Shown here: one piece after another, positions 32,201-41,205 of the stretch
How positions within the stretch are numbered: position 1 is the first letter of the stretch
Layout of the letters: every line of letters begins with the position of its first letter
Assembly: GCA_963803875.1 (NCBI GenBank)
Contig: CAWDOA010000011.1
Coordinates: 62,001-126,000, forward strand
Length of the DNA stretch: 64,000 nucleotides
Origin: JABDIY01 sp963803875
Lineage (GTDB): Bacteria; Actinomycetota; Acidimicrobiia; Acidimicrobiales; SZUA-35
Reading direction: 5' to 3'
Translations under genes and position numbers: made by a program
Notes under the pieces: generated by a model
Seen by the model: the letters and a program-made list of their open reading frames with translations, nothing else
Database searches by the model: none
What the model was told of the DNA's origin: nothing

Positions 32201-33599
32201 TCAACGAATCGCTTGCCGCAGCGGTCGTGAGCGCCGAGCGGAATCGAGCAAGCTCTTGAGCGGTGGCTGCGGTCCACCGCTGCCCCTAGTGGTTCGATTT
32301 GCCATCGAGGCGCCCGGTTCGATGAGCTTCGCCGCCTCGGGTCCCAGCTCTTGACTGGCAGCTCACCAGGTCCGGGAGCGAGCCTTCGCCAGCCAGTGCA
32401 CGCCGAACCAATGACCCAACCACGTGATGCGCCGACCGGAACGGCATGCCCTGCTTCACAAGGTACTCGGCGAGGTCGGTGGCGGCAGCGAACGGATTGT
32501 CCGCCTGCGCTGCCATTCGATCGGTGTCGAATACCAGGGTTGACACCATCCCATCGACCGCGAGGAGTGTCAGTCGAACCGTGTCGCATGCATCGAACAG
32601 CGGTTCCTTGTCCTCCTGGAGATCCTTGTTGTACGTGAGCGGCAGACCCTTCAGGGTCGCAAGAAACCCAGTGAGGTGACCGATCAAGCGCCCGGCCTTG
32701 CCGCGTGCCAATTCGGCGATGTCGGGATTCTTCTTCTGGGGCATCATCGACGAACCGGTGCTGAACGCGTCATCGAGGGACACGAAACCGAACTCGGTGG
32801 TGCTCCACAGAACCAACTCCTCACCGATCCGACTCAAGTGGACCCCGAGTAGCGAGAGGTCGAACAGCGCCTCGGCAACGAAGTCGCGGTCACTGACGGC
32901 GTCGAGAGAATTGTCGAACACCGCACCGAAATCGAGAAGATCGGCGGTGCGGACCGGGTCGAGAGGTAGTGACGAACCGGCCAGCGCACCCGCACCCAGG
33001 GGTGAGACATCGACTCGATCGATGGTCTGGGTGAGGCGCTCGACATCTCGCGACAGTGCCCAACAATGGGCGAGCAGGTGATGGGCCAGCGTGACCGGCT
33101 GCGCTTGTTGTAGATGTGTGTAGGCCGGCAGGTACGCGTCACCAACTTCCTCGGCCCGGCGCAGGAGGGTTTCCTGAAACTGCACCACCAGATGTGCGAG
33201 CTCGACCAGTTCGCGTTTGGTCCACAGCCGCAGATCGGTTGCCACCTGATCGTTTCGACTACGGCCGGTGTGGATCTTTCCCCCAGCTTCGGGTGTGAGC
33301 TCGGTCACCCGCCGTTCCACTGCGGTGTGAATGTCTTCGTCCCCCGGTGCCGGTTCGAACCGCCCTGTTGCCATTTCCTCGTGTACCCGGTCGAGAGCAT
33401 CGAGAATGCTGAGCCGTTCGTCATCGGTGAGGATTCCGACCTCATTCAGCATGGTGACATGGGCCCGCGACCCTTCGATGTCCTCAGCGAACATACGCCG
33501 GTCGAACGGCAACGAGTCATTCAATCGTTGGAGCGCCTCGGCAGGTCCCCCTTCAAACCGCCCAGCCCACAATTGCGAACGTTCTGTCATGAAATCCAC
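32201..33599 (-). CDS. argH: argininosuccinate lyase, frameshifted near the C-terminus
   Basis: Last step of arginine synthesis, splitting argininosuccinate into arginine and fumarate. Residues include TGRSRNDQVATDLRLW and the superfamily signature GSSMMPQKKNPD. Without correction the frame ends at 32286 after a nonsense tail. Removing one base near 32350 (TCAAGAG on the coding strand) gives ELGPEAAKLIEPGASMANR, the expected end of ArgH, with a stop at 32201. The enzyme is otherwise complete. It is the last arg gene, 262 bases after argG, a gap that holds GC-rich repeats. Confidence 0.9.
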
Positions 33600-33670
33600 T
33601 CCTTGCTTGCAGTTTCCTGACCCACCCAGGCTCGTTGCTCACGGTATTGCGTCCACTCACAAAGCCTGTT

Positions 33671-33786
33671 CTGTCCCTCCGGGGGCCGTTCGGTCGCCAC
33701 GGAGGCTCCGCCTCCGGGCGTGACACTGGCCGCACGACTCGCTGTCACCATTTCACACAGCAACGCCCTCATCCCTCCGGGGGGAT
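33671..33786. repeat. GC-rich hairpins and repeat copies in the argG-argH gap
   Basis: The 33600-33861 gap has no gene. It holds CTGTCCCTCCGGGGGCC (33671-33687), whose reverse complement recurs exactly at 58862-58878. It also holds a hairpin CGGAGGC-TCC-GCCTCCG (33700-33716) and a second CCCTCCGGGGG copy (33773-33783) inside an ATCCC/GGGAT hairpin. These may be transcript-processing or REP-like elements between argG and argH. Confidence 0.55.
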
Positions 33787-33861
33787 CAAGCCGCTCAAGC
33801 AACGCGGAGGGGGCGGTCGACCCACATGGTTGGGTGCCGCAAAGAGCATCGGAGCCACAGT

Positions 33862-35079
33862 TCAGCCGTTACGTTTGGCGGCGAGGTTGCGAAGGCGGAG
33901 GGCGTTGAGTTTGATGAATCCTTCGGCGTCGGCCTGGTTGTAGACACCACCGTCGTCTTCGAACGTGGCAATGGTCTCGTCGAAGAGACTGTCGTTGGAG
34001 CGCCGGCCGGTGATTTCCACGTTTCCTTTGAACAGCTTCACTCGAACGTCCCCGTTCACGTGAAGCTGGCTGTGATCAATTGCAGTCTGCAGCATCTCTC
34101 GCTCCGGGCTCCACCAGTAGCCGTTGTAGATGAGGTTGGCATACCGAGGCATCAGTTCGTCTTTCAGATGGGCGACCTCGCGATCGAGGGTGAGGCTCTC
34201 GATCGCCCGATGAGCTCGCATCATGATCGTTCCTCCCGGCGTCTCGTACGCGCCGCGGCTCTTCATCCCGACATAACGATTCTCCACTATGTCGAGCCGA
34301 CCAACACCGTTGTCACCACCGACTTTGTTGAGATACATGAGCACCTCGGCCGGACTCATCGATTCGCCATCGATAGCCACAATGTCGCCGTGGGCATAGG
34401 TGAGTTCGACGTAGGTCGGCTCGTTCGGCGCAGCCTCGGGTGAGACCGACCAGCGCCACATCTCCGAAGGCGGTTCGGTCCACGGATTCTCCAACGGCCC
34501 ACCCTCATAGGAGATGTGGAGCATGTTGGCGTCCATCGAGAAAGGACTTTTCGAACCCCGGCTCATCTCGATTGGAATGTTCCGCTCAGCGGCATAATCG
34601 AGCAGCTTCTCCCGTGACAACAGATCCCACTCTCTCCACGGGGCGATGATTTTGATACCCGGCTCGAGCGCATAGGCACCCAGTTCGAACCGAACCTGGT
34701 CATTTCCTTTGCCGGTCGCTCCATGACTGATCGCGTCGGCATCGGTTTCGCGGGCGATCTCGACCAACCGTTTGGCGATGAGCGGACGGGCGATCGATGT
34801 GCCGAGCAGGTACTCACCTTCGTAGATCGTGTTCGCACGGAACATGGGGAAGACGAAGTCTCGTACGAACTCTTCGCGCAGGTCGTCGATGTAGATGTGT
34901 TCTTCGGGGACACCCATCTCCACCGCTTTGGCCCGCGCCGGTTCCAGCTCTTCGCCCTGACCCAGATCGGCGGTGAAGGTGACCACCTCGCAGTGGTACT
35001 CGTCCTTGAGCCACTGCAAGATCACCGAGGTATCGAGTCCGCCGGAGTAGGCGAGGACCACGCGATTCACGTCATTCAT
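33862..35079 (-). CDS. argG: argininosuccinate synthase
   Basis: Condenses citrulline and aspartate with ATP to argininosuccinate. At 405 residues it has the normal length. The PP-loop is AYSGGLDTSVIL at the N-terminus, followed by GATGKGNDQVRFE and RDWDLL-like (REWDLLSREKLLDYA) sequence. The gene is intact and starts at ATG 35079. It follows argR with a 65-base gap in the argCJBDFRGH operon. Confidence 0.96.
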   Translation of the reverse strand: MNDVNRVVLAYSGGLDTSVILQWLKDEYHCEVVTFTADLGQGEELEPARAKAVEMGVPEEHIYIDDLREEFVRDFVFPMFRANTIYEGEYLLGTSIARPLIAKRLVEIARETDADAISHGATGKGNDQVRFELGAYALEPGIKIIAPWREWDLLSREKLLDYAAERNIPIEMSRGSKSPFSMDANMLHISYEGGPLENPWTEPPSEMWRWSVSPEAAPNEPTYVELTYAHGDIVAIDGESMSPAEVLMYLNKVGGDNGVGRLDIVENRYVGMKSRGAYETPGGTIMMRAHRAIESLTLDREVAHLKDELMPRYANLIYNGYWWSPEREMLQTAIDHSQLHVNGDVRVKLFKGNVEITGRRSNDSLFDETIATFEDDGGVYNQADAEGFIKLNALRLRNLAAKRNG

Positions 35080-35144
35080 CAGAAAGATTCCCTTCTAGGT
35101 TGGCCACGAGACTAGGAGCCGTGGCTCTCGAAATTCACAATGGC

Positions 35145-35612
35145 TCAGAGTCCGCTGAGCTCGGTGAGGTGATTGATTACCTGCTGGCCACGACCCTCTG
35201 AAGCGATGACCAGAAGTGTGTCGTCACCGGCAACCGTTCCGACCACCTGGTCGAGCCCGGACCGATCGAGGGCGGAAGCCACGACGTGGGCCGAGCCTGG
35301 CGGAGTACGCAAGACAACGAGGTCCCCGGACCTTGTGGCCTCCACGACCCATTCCCCCAACAGCCGGCGCAGGTGATCCTGGGGAGCAAACTGGTCTGCG
35401 GGATGTTCAGGTACGGCATAGATCGACTGTCCGCCTGCTACTCGCACCTTCACGGCTCCCATCTCATCGAGGTCTCTGGAGACAGTGGCCTGGGTGGCAG
35501 CGAGGCCCTCGACATCGGCCAGCAATTCAACCAGCTGAACTTGGCTTGCCACTGCATGATTGGACAGCAGTTGGCCGATTCTGTGCTGGCGTTGGGTCTT
35601 CGACAGGCTCAC
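35145..35612 (-). CDS. argR: arginine repressor
   Basis: Transcriptional regulator of arginine genes, hexameric with arginine as co-repressor by homology. An N-terminal winged helix (SKTQRQHRIGQLLS, ATQATVSRDLDEMGAVKV) and a C-terminal arginine-binding domain (GTVAGDDTLLVIASEG) are both present. The GTG at 35612 is preferred: it overlaps the argF TGA as GTGA and gives 155 residues, the family norm. The open frame upstream to 35660 is not conserved. It probably acts on the ARG-box-like sites in front of argC. Confidence 0.93.
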   Translation of the reverse strand: MSLSKTQRQHRIGQLLSNHAVASQVQLVELLADVEGLAATQATVSRDLDEMGAVKVRVAGGQSIYAVPEHPADQFAPQDHLRRLLGEWVVEATRSGDLVVLRTPPGSAHVVASALDRSGLDQVVGTVAGDDTLLVIASEGRGQQVINHLTELSGL

Positions 35613-36529
35613 GGAGCTGGATCCCAACGTTCGTTCTCGGTGTTGGTCGACAGAAACCACAGAACACCCCGTGCGCTGTGAAGGCGATTGGCCGCCTGCG
35701 CCCAGATTCGACTCTGTGGCCCATCGAGAACGTCGTCGGTGACCTCTTCACCACGATGGGCTGGGAGGCAGTGCATGAAAATGGCGTTCGGGGCCAAGGC
35801 CAGCAGATCAGCGGTCACCTGAAAGCCCTCGAACTGGCGGAGCTTGGTCTCTCGAATCTCCTCCTCACCCATGCTTATCCAGGTATCGGTGTAGATCACG
35901 TCGGAACCGGGCACCAGATCTTCGACCCGATCGCTCCACTGAAGATCGATTCCGGCCGCTGCTATCCGGTCGGCATCAAGATCGGAGAATCGGTGCTCGG
36001 CGGGCGAAACCACTCGGACTTTGCCGCCGAGAATACCGACTGCCAACGCCAGTGATCGAGTGACGTTGTTGGCGTCGCCGACATAGGTGACGACCTTGTC
36101 TTCGACCGTGCCGAACTCGCCGACGATGGTGAGAACGTCTGCGATGGCCTGCAACGGATGACCACCGTCGGAAAGAAGGTTCACGATCGGAATGACGCCG
36201 ATTTCTGCCATCTCCTCGAGGACCTCATGGCCGTAGACACGGGCACAGATGATTCGGTGATAGCAGGCAAGGGTGTGGGTCACGTCGGAAACCGACTCCC
36301 GTTTGCCCAAGCTGACCTCGGCGTCGGTGATGTACACGGGATGGCCGCCGAGCTGCACCACGGCCATTTCGGTGGAGTTGCGGGTTCGGGCCGACTGCTT
36401 GGCGAAGTAACACGCCACTCCCGCTCCTGCCAGCGGTCGGCCCAGTGCCTCCACCGGCAGCCGGGCGTGGTCGATGATCGACGTGAGTTCAGCGGCGGTC
36501 AGGTCGTCGACTTCGAGGATGTGCTTCAT
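35609..36529 (-). CDS. argF: ornithine carbamoyltransferase
   Basis: Transfers the carbamoyl group to ornithine, giving citrulline. The carbamoyl-phosphate site reads SARTRNSTEM (STRTR type with an Ala), and FMHCLPAHRGEEV carries the ornithine-site Cys and the HCLP signature. 306 residues, intact. Its ATG overlaps the argD stop as ATGA, and its stop overlaps argR, so the argDFR genes are tightly coupled. Confidence 0.95.
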   Translation of the reverse strand: MKHILEVDDLTAAELTSIIDHARLPVEALGRPLAGAGVACYFAKQSARTRNSTEMAVVQLGGHPVYITDAEVSLGKRESVSDVTHTLACYHRIICARVYGHEVLEEMAEIGVIPIVNLLSDGGHPLQAIADVLTIVGEFGTVEDKVVTYVGDANNVTRSLALAVGILGGKVRVVSPAEHRFSDLDADRIAAAGIDLQWSDRVEDLVPGSDVIYTDTWISMGEEEIRETKLRQFEGFQVTADLLALAPNAIFMHCLPAHRGEEVTDDVLDGPQSRIWAQAANRLHSARGVLWFLSTNTENERWDPAP

Positions 36530-37746
36530 GACCTCACCTCTGCAATAGATGCTGCGAGGATGTCGATACCTTCGGCAATCAGTTCATCGCTGATCGTGAT
36601 CGGTGGGGTGAGGCGCAGCGCTGTGGGGGTCACGGCGTTGAGCACGAGCCCATTCCGTAGGCATGTGGCTGCAACCGCCTTGGCATCGATTCCGGGTTCC
36701 AGTTCGACTGCCATCAGCAGACCGAGGCCGCGAGTGCTCGCGACCCCGTCCAGCTCCATCACTGCATTCACCAGCGTGCGGGCCTTCTCGGCCGCCAGAG
36801 CTGGCGCGTCCATCTCCAGCATGAGCTCCAACGTCTTGCGAGCAGCTGATGTTGCCATCGGCTGTCCACCGAAGGTGGTGGCGTGATCGCCCGGTTTGAA
36901 CGATGCAGCCGCCTCGGGGGTTGCCCAACAGGCGCCGATTGGCATTCCGTTTCCGAGGGCCTTGGCCATGGTGACCACGTCGGGGCCGACACCTTCTTCG
37001 AAGAAGTGCTGGAATCCGAACCACTCGCCGGTACGGGCCAAGCCGGCCTGCACTTCGTCGACGATGAACAACAGCCCGCGCTCGTCGCACAGGCGGCGGA
37101 CCGCGGCGAAGTATTCGACGGTGGCAGGATTGACGCCACCTTCGCCCTGAACCGGCTCGAGGAACACAGCCGCCACCGTGTCGTCGATCTGTCGTTCGAG
37201 GTCGGCGACATCGGCCCAAACGGCGTGTTTGAAACCATCGGGAAGCGGCATGAATGCCTCCCACTTGGCCGGTTGCCCGGTGGCGGCAAGAGTGTTCAGT
37301 GTTCGGCCGTGGAAACTCTGGAAGGCGCACACCACTCTGTGCCTGCCTCGACCACCCCATTTGCGGGCGAGTTTGAGAGCTGCTTCGTTCGCTTCGGCGC
37401 CGGAGTTGGCAAAGAACACCTGCCCCCGACGGCCGATCATCTGGGAAAGCATCAGTGAAATCGGGGCCTGGTGTTCAGTGGCAAAGAGGTTTGACACATG
37501 AAGCAGCTTCGATGCCTGATCGGCGATGGCGGCGGCGATTCCCGGATGAGAATGCCCCAACGAACACACCGCGATTCCCGCAAGCCAGTCGATGTAGCGC
37601 TTTCCATCCGCGTCCCACAGCTCGCTCCCCTCTCCCCGCACGAACATGATCGTGGGTGCGCCGTAGGTTGGCATGATCGGACAAAGTTCAAGCGTGGGGT
37701 CGGCGTGAACCGCGGCAACGTGGGCGGAGGCAGTGGTGGTGGTCAT
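36526..37746 (-). CDS. argD: acetylornithine aminotransferase
   Basis: Class III PLP aminotransferase, 406 residues, converting N-acetylglutamate semialdehyde to N-acetylornithine. Motifs include NSGAEANEAALKLARKWGG, FIVDEVQAGLARTG with the cofactor Asp/Glu, and the PLP lysine in VVTMAKALGNGMPIGA. It starts one base after the argB stop and overlaps argF by four bases. Intact. Confidence 0.95.
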   Translation of the reverse strand: MTTTTASAHVAAVHADPTLELCPIMPTYGAPTIMFVRGEGSELWDADGKRYIDWLAGIAVCSLGHSHPGIAAAIADQASKLLHVSNLFATEHQAPISLMLSQMIGRRGQVFFANSGAEANEAALKLARKWGGRGRHRVVCAFQSFHGRTLNTLAATGQPAKWEAFMPLPDGFKHAVWADVADLERQIDDTVAAVFLEPVQGEGGVNPATVEYFAAVRRLCDERGLLFIVDEVQAGLARTGEWFGFQHFFEEGVGPDVVTMAKALGNGMPIGACWATPEAAASFKPGDHATTFGGQPMATSAARKTLELMLEMDAPALAAEKARTLVNAVMELDGVASTRGLGLLMAVELEPGIDAKAVAATCLRNGLVLNAVTPTALRLTPPITISDELIAEGIDILAASIAEVRS

Positions 37747-37747
37747 G

Positions 37748-38683
37748 TCAGTGAACCTCGTGAAGGTGGACCGGTTCGGGATCGGCGGTCACCATGGTGC
37801 CGATGCCGCCGTCGGTGAACAATTCGAGCAGGAGAACATGGGGAATTCTGCCATCGAGCATGTGCGCGCTTCCAGCGCCACCCTCGACCGCTTCGATACA
37901 GGCCTGGACCTTGGGCACCATCCCTCCGCTGATGATGCCCTTGGCCTTGAGTTGGTTGAGCTCGGAAACCGACGTCCTGGCGATGATCGTCGTCGGGTCA
38001 TCGATATCCATCAAGAGTCCGGAGATATCGGTGAGGTAGACGACCTTTTCCGCTTCCAGCGCACCGGCCAGCGCAGAAGCCACCGAGTCGGCGTTGATGT
38101 TGTACGCCTGCCCTTTGCCGTCGGAGCCGATTGTGCTTATCACCGGGATGAATCGCTCGTGGAGCAACCGGTGAATGATGTCGACCTTTACGCCGACAAC
38201 ATCTCCAACGAAACCCAGTTCTGTGTTCCGCGCTGCGGCGAGAATCAGACCTGCGTCCTCACCCGATATTCCAACGGCGGCGGCACCCTGAGTGTTGAGG
38301 GCGGCCACGATGTCGCGTCCTACCTTGCCGACCAGCACCATCCGGGCCACATCGAGCGTCTCGGCGTCGGTGACGCGAAGCCCGTCCCGAAACTCCGATT
38401 CCTTGCCCAAGCGCTTCAAGAGCGCCCCGATCTGAGGCCCACCACCGTGCACGACGACAGGCTGAAGTCCGACCGATCGAAGCAACACGATGTCTTCGGC
38501 GAAGGTGCGGAACAGGTCGGGGTCGACCATGGCGTTCCCACCCAGTTTGACGACGACCACAGCATCATGAAACCGCTGAATGTAGGGCAGGGCCTCGATC
38601 AGCGCCTGGGCCCGCTGCTCGGGACTGAAGCCCCGACTGGCGATCACGGCCTGTTCGTCTATGACAGTTTGGTCAAGCACCAC
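37748..38683 (-). CDS. argB: acetylglutamate kinase
   Basis: Phosphorylates N-acetylglutamate, usually the arginine-feedback-controlled step. The amino-acid kinase fold shows VVVKLGGNAMVD, VVVHGGGPQIGALL and YNINADSVASALAGAL. An extended N-terminus (EQAVIASRGFSPEQRAQALIEALPYIQ) is present, the helix linked to arginine sensitivity in hexameric enzymes. 311 residues, intact. It lies 27 bases after argJ. Confidence 0.95.
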   Translation of the reverse strand: MVLDQTVIDEQAVIASRGFSPEQRAQALIEALPYIQRFHDAVVVVKLGGNAMVDPDLFRTFAEDIVLLRSVGLQPVVVHGGGPQIGALLKRLGKESEFRDGLRVTDAETLDVARMVLVGKVGRDIVAALNTQGAAAVGISGEDAGLILAAARNTELGFVGDVVGVKVDIIHRLLHERFIPVISTIGSDGKGQAYNINADSVASALAGALEAEKVVYLTDISGLLMDIDDPTTIIARTSVSELNQLKAKGIISGGMVPKVQACIEAVEGGAGSAHMLDGRIPHVLLLELFTDGGIGTMVTADPEPVHLHEVH

Positions 38684-38710
38684 GCTCTCCGTACTCCGGC
38701 GGTTCTTCGC

Positions 38711-39931
38711 TCATGAGCGATAGCCGGCGTTGATGTCGATATACCCGTGGGTCAGGTCGCAGGTCCAAACGGTGGACGAGCCCCGCCCGACGCCGACGTC
38801 GACAAAGATCTGAATGTTCCGACCGCGAAGATGTTCGGTTGCGCGCTGTTCGGAGTAGTCGACATGGACCACACCATTGCGGGCAACCAGCTCGGGTCCG
38901 ATCTGGATCGTGAGCGCATCTCGATCCGCAGCTTGCCCGCTCTTGCCGACGGCCATCACGATTCGGCCCCAGTTTGCGTCCTCGGCGGCCAGCGCAGTCT
39001 TGACGAGCGGCGAATCAGCAATGGAGCGAGCAATCCGGAGGGCGGCATCGTTGGTCTCGGCACCGCCAACCTGGATTTCCACGAACTTGGTGGCACCCTC
39101 GCCGTCCTTGACGATCTGATGAGCCAAATCCAACATCACCGATGTGAGCGCACCGAAGAAGAGGCCCTCGTTCGTGTCATCGATCCGCATCCCGGCGGCC
39201 CCGGTGGCGAAACCCAACACCGTGTCGCTGGTAGAGGTGTCGGAATCGACCGAGATCCGGTTGAAGGAACAACCCACCGCGTTTTTGAGCAGGCGTTGAA
39301 AGTCGACCCGATCGATCGCGGCATCGGTGAACACGTAGGCCAGCATCGTCGCCATGTCGGGGGCGATCATCCCGCTGCCCTTGGCGATGCCCACCACCGA
39401 ACAATCGGTGTCGCCGATCTGTGCGCTGGCACCCTTGGCGAACGTGTCGGTGGTCCGGATCGCACGTGCTGCCGCCTCCCACCGGTGAGAATCCGAAGGC
39501 CCAAGACCATCGACCAGCCGTGGTATGGCCTGACATATGGCGTCTCCGGACAGCACCTCGCCGATCACCCCGGTCGAGGAGAGCAAGACGTCGTCGGGGC
39601 CGATGCCCAGACTCGTAGCTGCCGCCTGCGCTGACGCCGCGGCTGCGTCATAACCGGCTGACCCGGTGAACGCATTCGCGTTTCCACTGTTGACGAGAAT
39701 CGCACGCGCCCCTGATCCGATGTGTTGTCGACACCAGTCGACCGGAGCTGACGGGCAGCGGCTCGTTGTGAACGTCCCGGCCACCGCCGAGCCCTCGGGA
39801 ACGACTGCGAGGAACAAATCATCGCGTCCGTGATACTTCAGCCCAGCAGCCAACGTGGACAACTGCACACCTGAAACCGGAGGGAGGGCGGGGAACGATT
39901 GGGGTGCGAGCGGGGACACAGCGGTGGTCAT
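38711..39931 (-). CDS. argJ: bifunctional glutamate N-acetyltransferase / acetylornithine acetyltransferase
   Basis: Recycles the acetyl group from acetylornithine to glutamate, and in bifunctional forms also uses acetyl-CoA. The self-cleavage site is recognisable in KGSGMIAPDMATMLAYVF, with the nucleophile Thr in the MATML motif, so the precursor splits into alpha and beta chains. Other motifs: ILVNSGNANAFTGSAG and NRISVDSDTSTSDT. 406 residues, intact. Its ATG overlaps the argC stop as ATGA. Confidence 0.95.
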   Translation of the reverse strand: MTTAVSPLAPQSFPALPPVSGVQLSTLAAGLKYHGRDDLFLAVVPEGSAVAGTFTTSRCPSAPVDWCRQHIGSGARAILVNSGNANAFTGSAGYDAAAASAQAAATSLGIGPDDVLLSSTGVIGEVLSGDAICQAIPRLVDGLGPSDSHRWEAAARAIRTTDTFAKGASAQIGDTDCSVVGIAKGSGMIAPDMATMLAYVFTDAAIDRVDFQRLLKNAVGCSFNRISVDSDTSTSDTVLGFATGAAGMRIDDTNEGLFFGALTSVMLDLAHQIVKDGEGATKFVEIQVGGAETNDAALRIARSIADSPLVKTALAAEDANWGRIVMAVGKSGQAADRDALTIQIGPELVARNGVVHVDYSEQRATEHLRGRNIQIFVDVGVGRGSSTVWTCDLTHGYIDINAGYRS

Positions 39932-41018
39932 GGGTAGACGCCCACGATCGGCAAACCGGCTGTCTCGGGCAGTCCGAGGGCGAGGTTGGCGTTCTGTACC
40001 GCCATGCCAGAGGCGCCCTTCATCAGATTGTCGAGAACCGCAATAGCCATCACAAGGCCGGTTCGCTCATCGACCCGCGCCGTCACATGCACTGTGTTGG
40101 CACCCAATGTTGCTTTCACGCTCGGCGACCGATCTTGGACCACGACGAACGGTTCACGGTCATACATCTCGTGCAGGGCCAGCATGGCATCTGCGGTTGT
40201 GAGACCATCCCGCGCCGGACGGCCATAACACGTGGCGAGGATCCCCCGATTCAGCGGTGCCAGGTGCGGGGTGAAAAGCACCGACGGTGTGGTTCCGGTG
40301 AACTCACCCAGGGCCTGCTCGATTTCTGGGGTGTGGCGATGGGTGAGCAGGGCGTAGGCCTGGACATCGGAATCGACGGCACAGAACGTGGTGTTCTCCT
40401 TGGGGGTCGGCCGGCGCCGGACACACCGGTGACGATGTTGGCCACCAGTCCGGTCGGTTCGATCATGCCGGCCCGCAAGAGCGGGGCCAGGGCGAAGACC
40501 GCCGATGCCGCGTTGCAGCCTGTGGCAGCGATGAGTTCGGCCCCTTCCAGTTCGGGCCGGAAGAGCTCGGGTAGTCCGTACACGAACTCATCGAGAAGTG
40601 ACGGATCGCTGTGTTCGGCCCCGTACCACCGGGGGTAGAGCTCCTTGTCGTGAAGCCGAAAATCGGATCCGAGATCGACGATGTGCCCTACCCGACCCCT
40701 CATCTCGGGTATGACCGACTGGGAGATGCCGTGCGGTAGTCCGCAGAAAACGAGGTCCAAGCCGTCGACCGATTCGGGGTTGTGGGAAGAGTAGACAAGG
40801 TCGGGATACGCAGCCGCCAGGCTGGGGTAGAGATCGGCTACGCGAGTACCGGCCTTCGAATCTCCGGTCGCCACGTGCAACGAAAGCGACGGATGGGTTG
40901 CGATCAGACGTAACAGTTCGGTGCCGGTGTACCCGGAGGCACCCACGATCCCGACCCGATAGGACTGTTTGGACACCCCGGCGCTCGGGGCTGACGAAGA
41001 CTCAGAAGAACCACTCAC
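39928..41018 (-). CDS. argC: N-acetyl-gamma-glutamyl-phosphate reductase, frameshifted
   Basis: Reduces N-acetylglutamyl phosphate with NADPH. The Rossmann start is VGIVGASGYTGTELLRL, the catalytic Cys is in ATGCNAASAVFAL, and the C-terminal half has FTPHLAPLNRG. The frame breaks near 40404: CCCCC on the coding strand should have one more C (or an equivalent change), giving SGAGR followed by PKENTTF. The GTG at 41018 begins six bases after a consensus -10 box, so the mRNA may be leaderless. The first ~15 residues are low-complexity Ser-rich; a GTG at 40976 (VSKQSYRV) is an alternative start. Confidence 0.9.
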
Positions 41019-41022
41019 CCGT

Positions 41023-41053
41023 TGAATATACGTTCAGATGAATCTTTATGCAA
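41023..41053 (-). promoter_or_regulatory. argC operon promoter overlapped by two ARG-box-like sites
   Basis: On the minus strand TTGCAT (41048-41053) and TATATT (41025-41030) have a 17-base spacer, a strong promoter. Two sites of the ARG-box form TGAAT-N4-ATTCA, each with one mismatch, lie on it: TGAATATACGTTCA (41023-41036, plus-strand reading) and TGAATCTTTATGCA (41039-41052). ArgR binding would cover both promoter boxes. The GTG of argC starts six bases past the -10 box. Confidence 0.65.
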
Positions 41054-41205
41054 CCCGGCTCGCAGTCCAGCTTGGCAACACTAGCTCGCCCCATCTCCTC
41101 GTACGACGTGCGACTCAGAGGAAAATCCGCGAGTATGTGTTCGTCGGTTCTGGGGCGGCTCGATGTGACACTGATCGGGCGTCTGGAGTGTCTGGGGGAT
41201 GAGCG

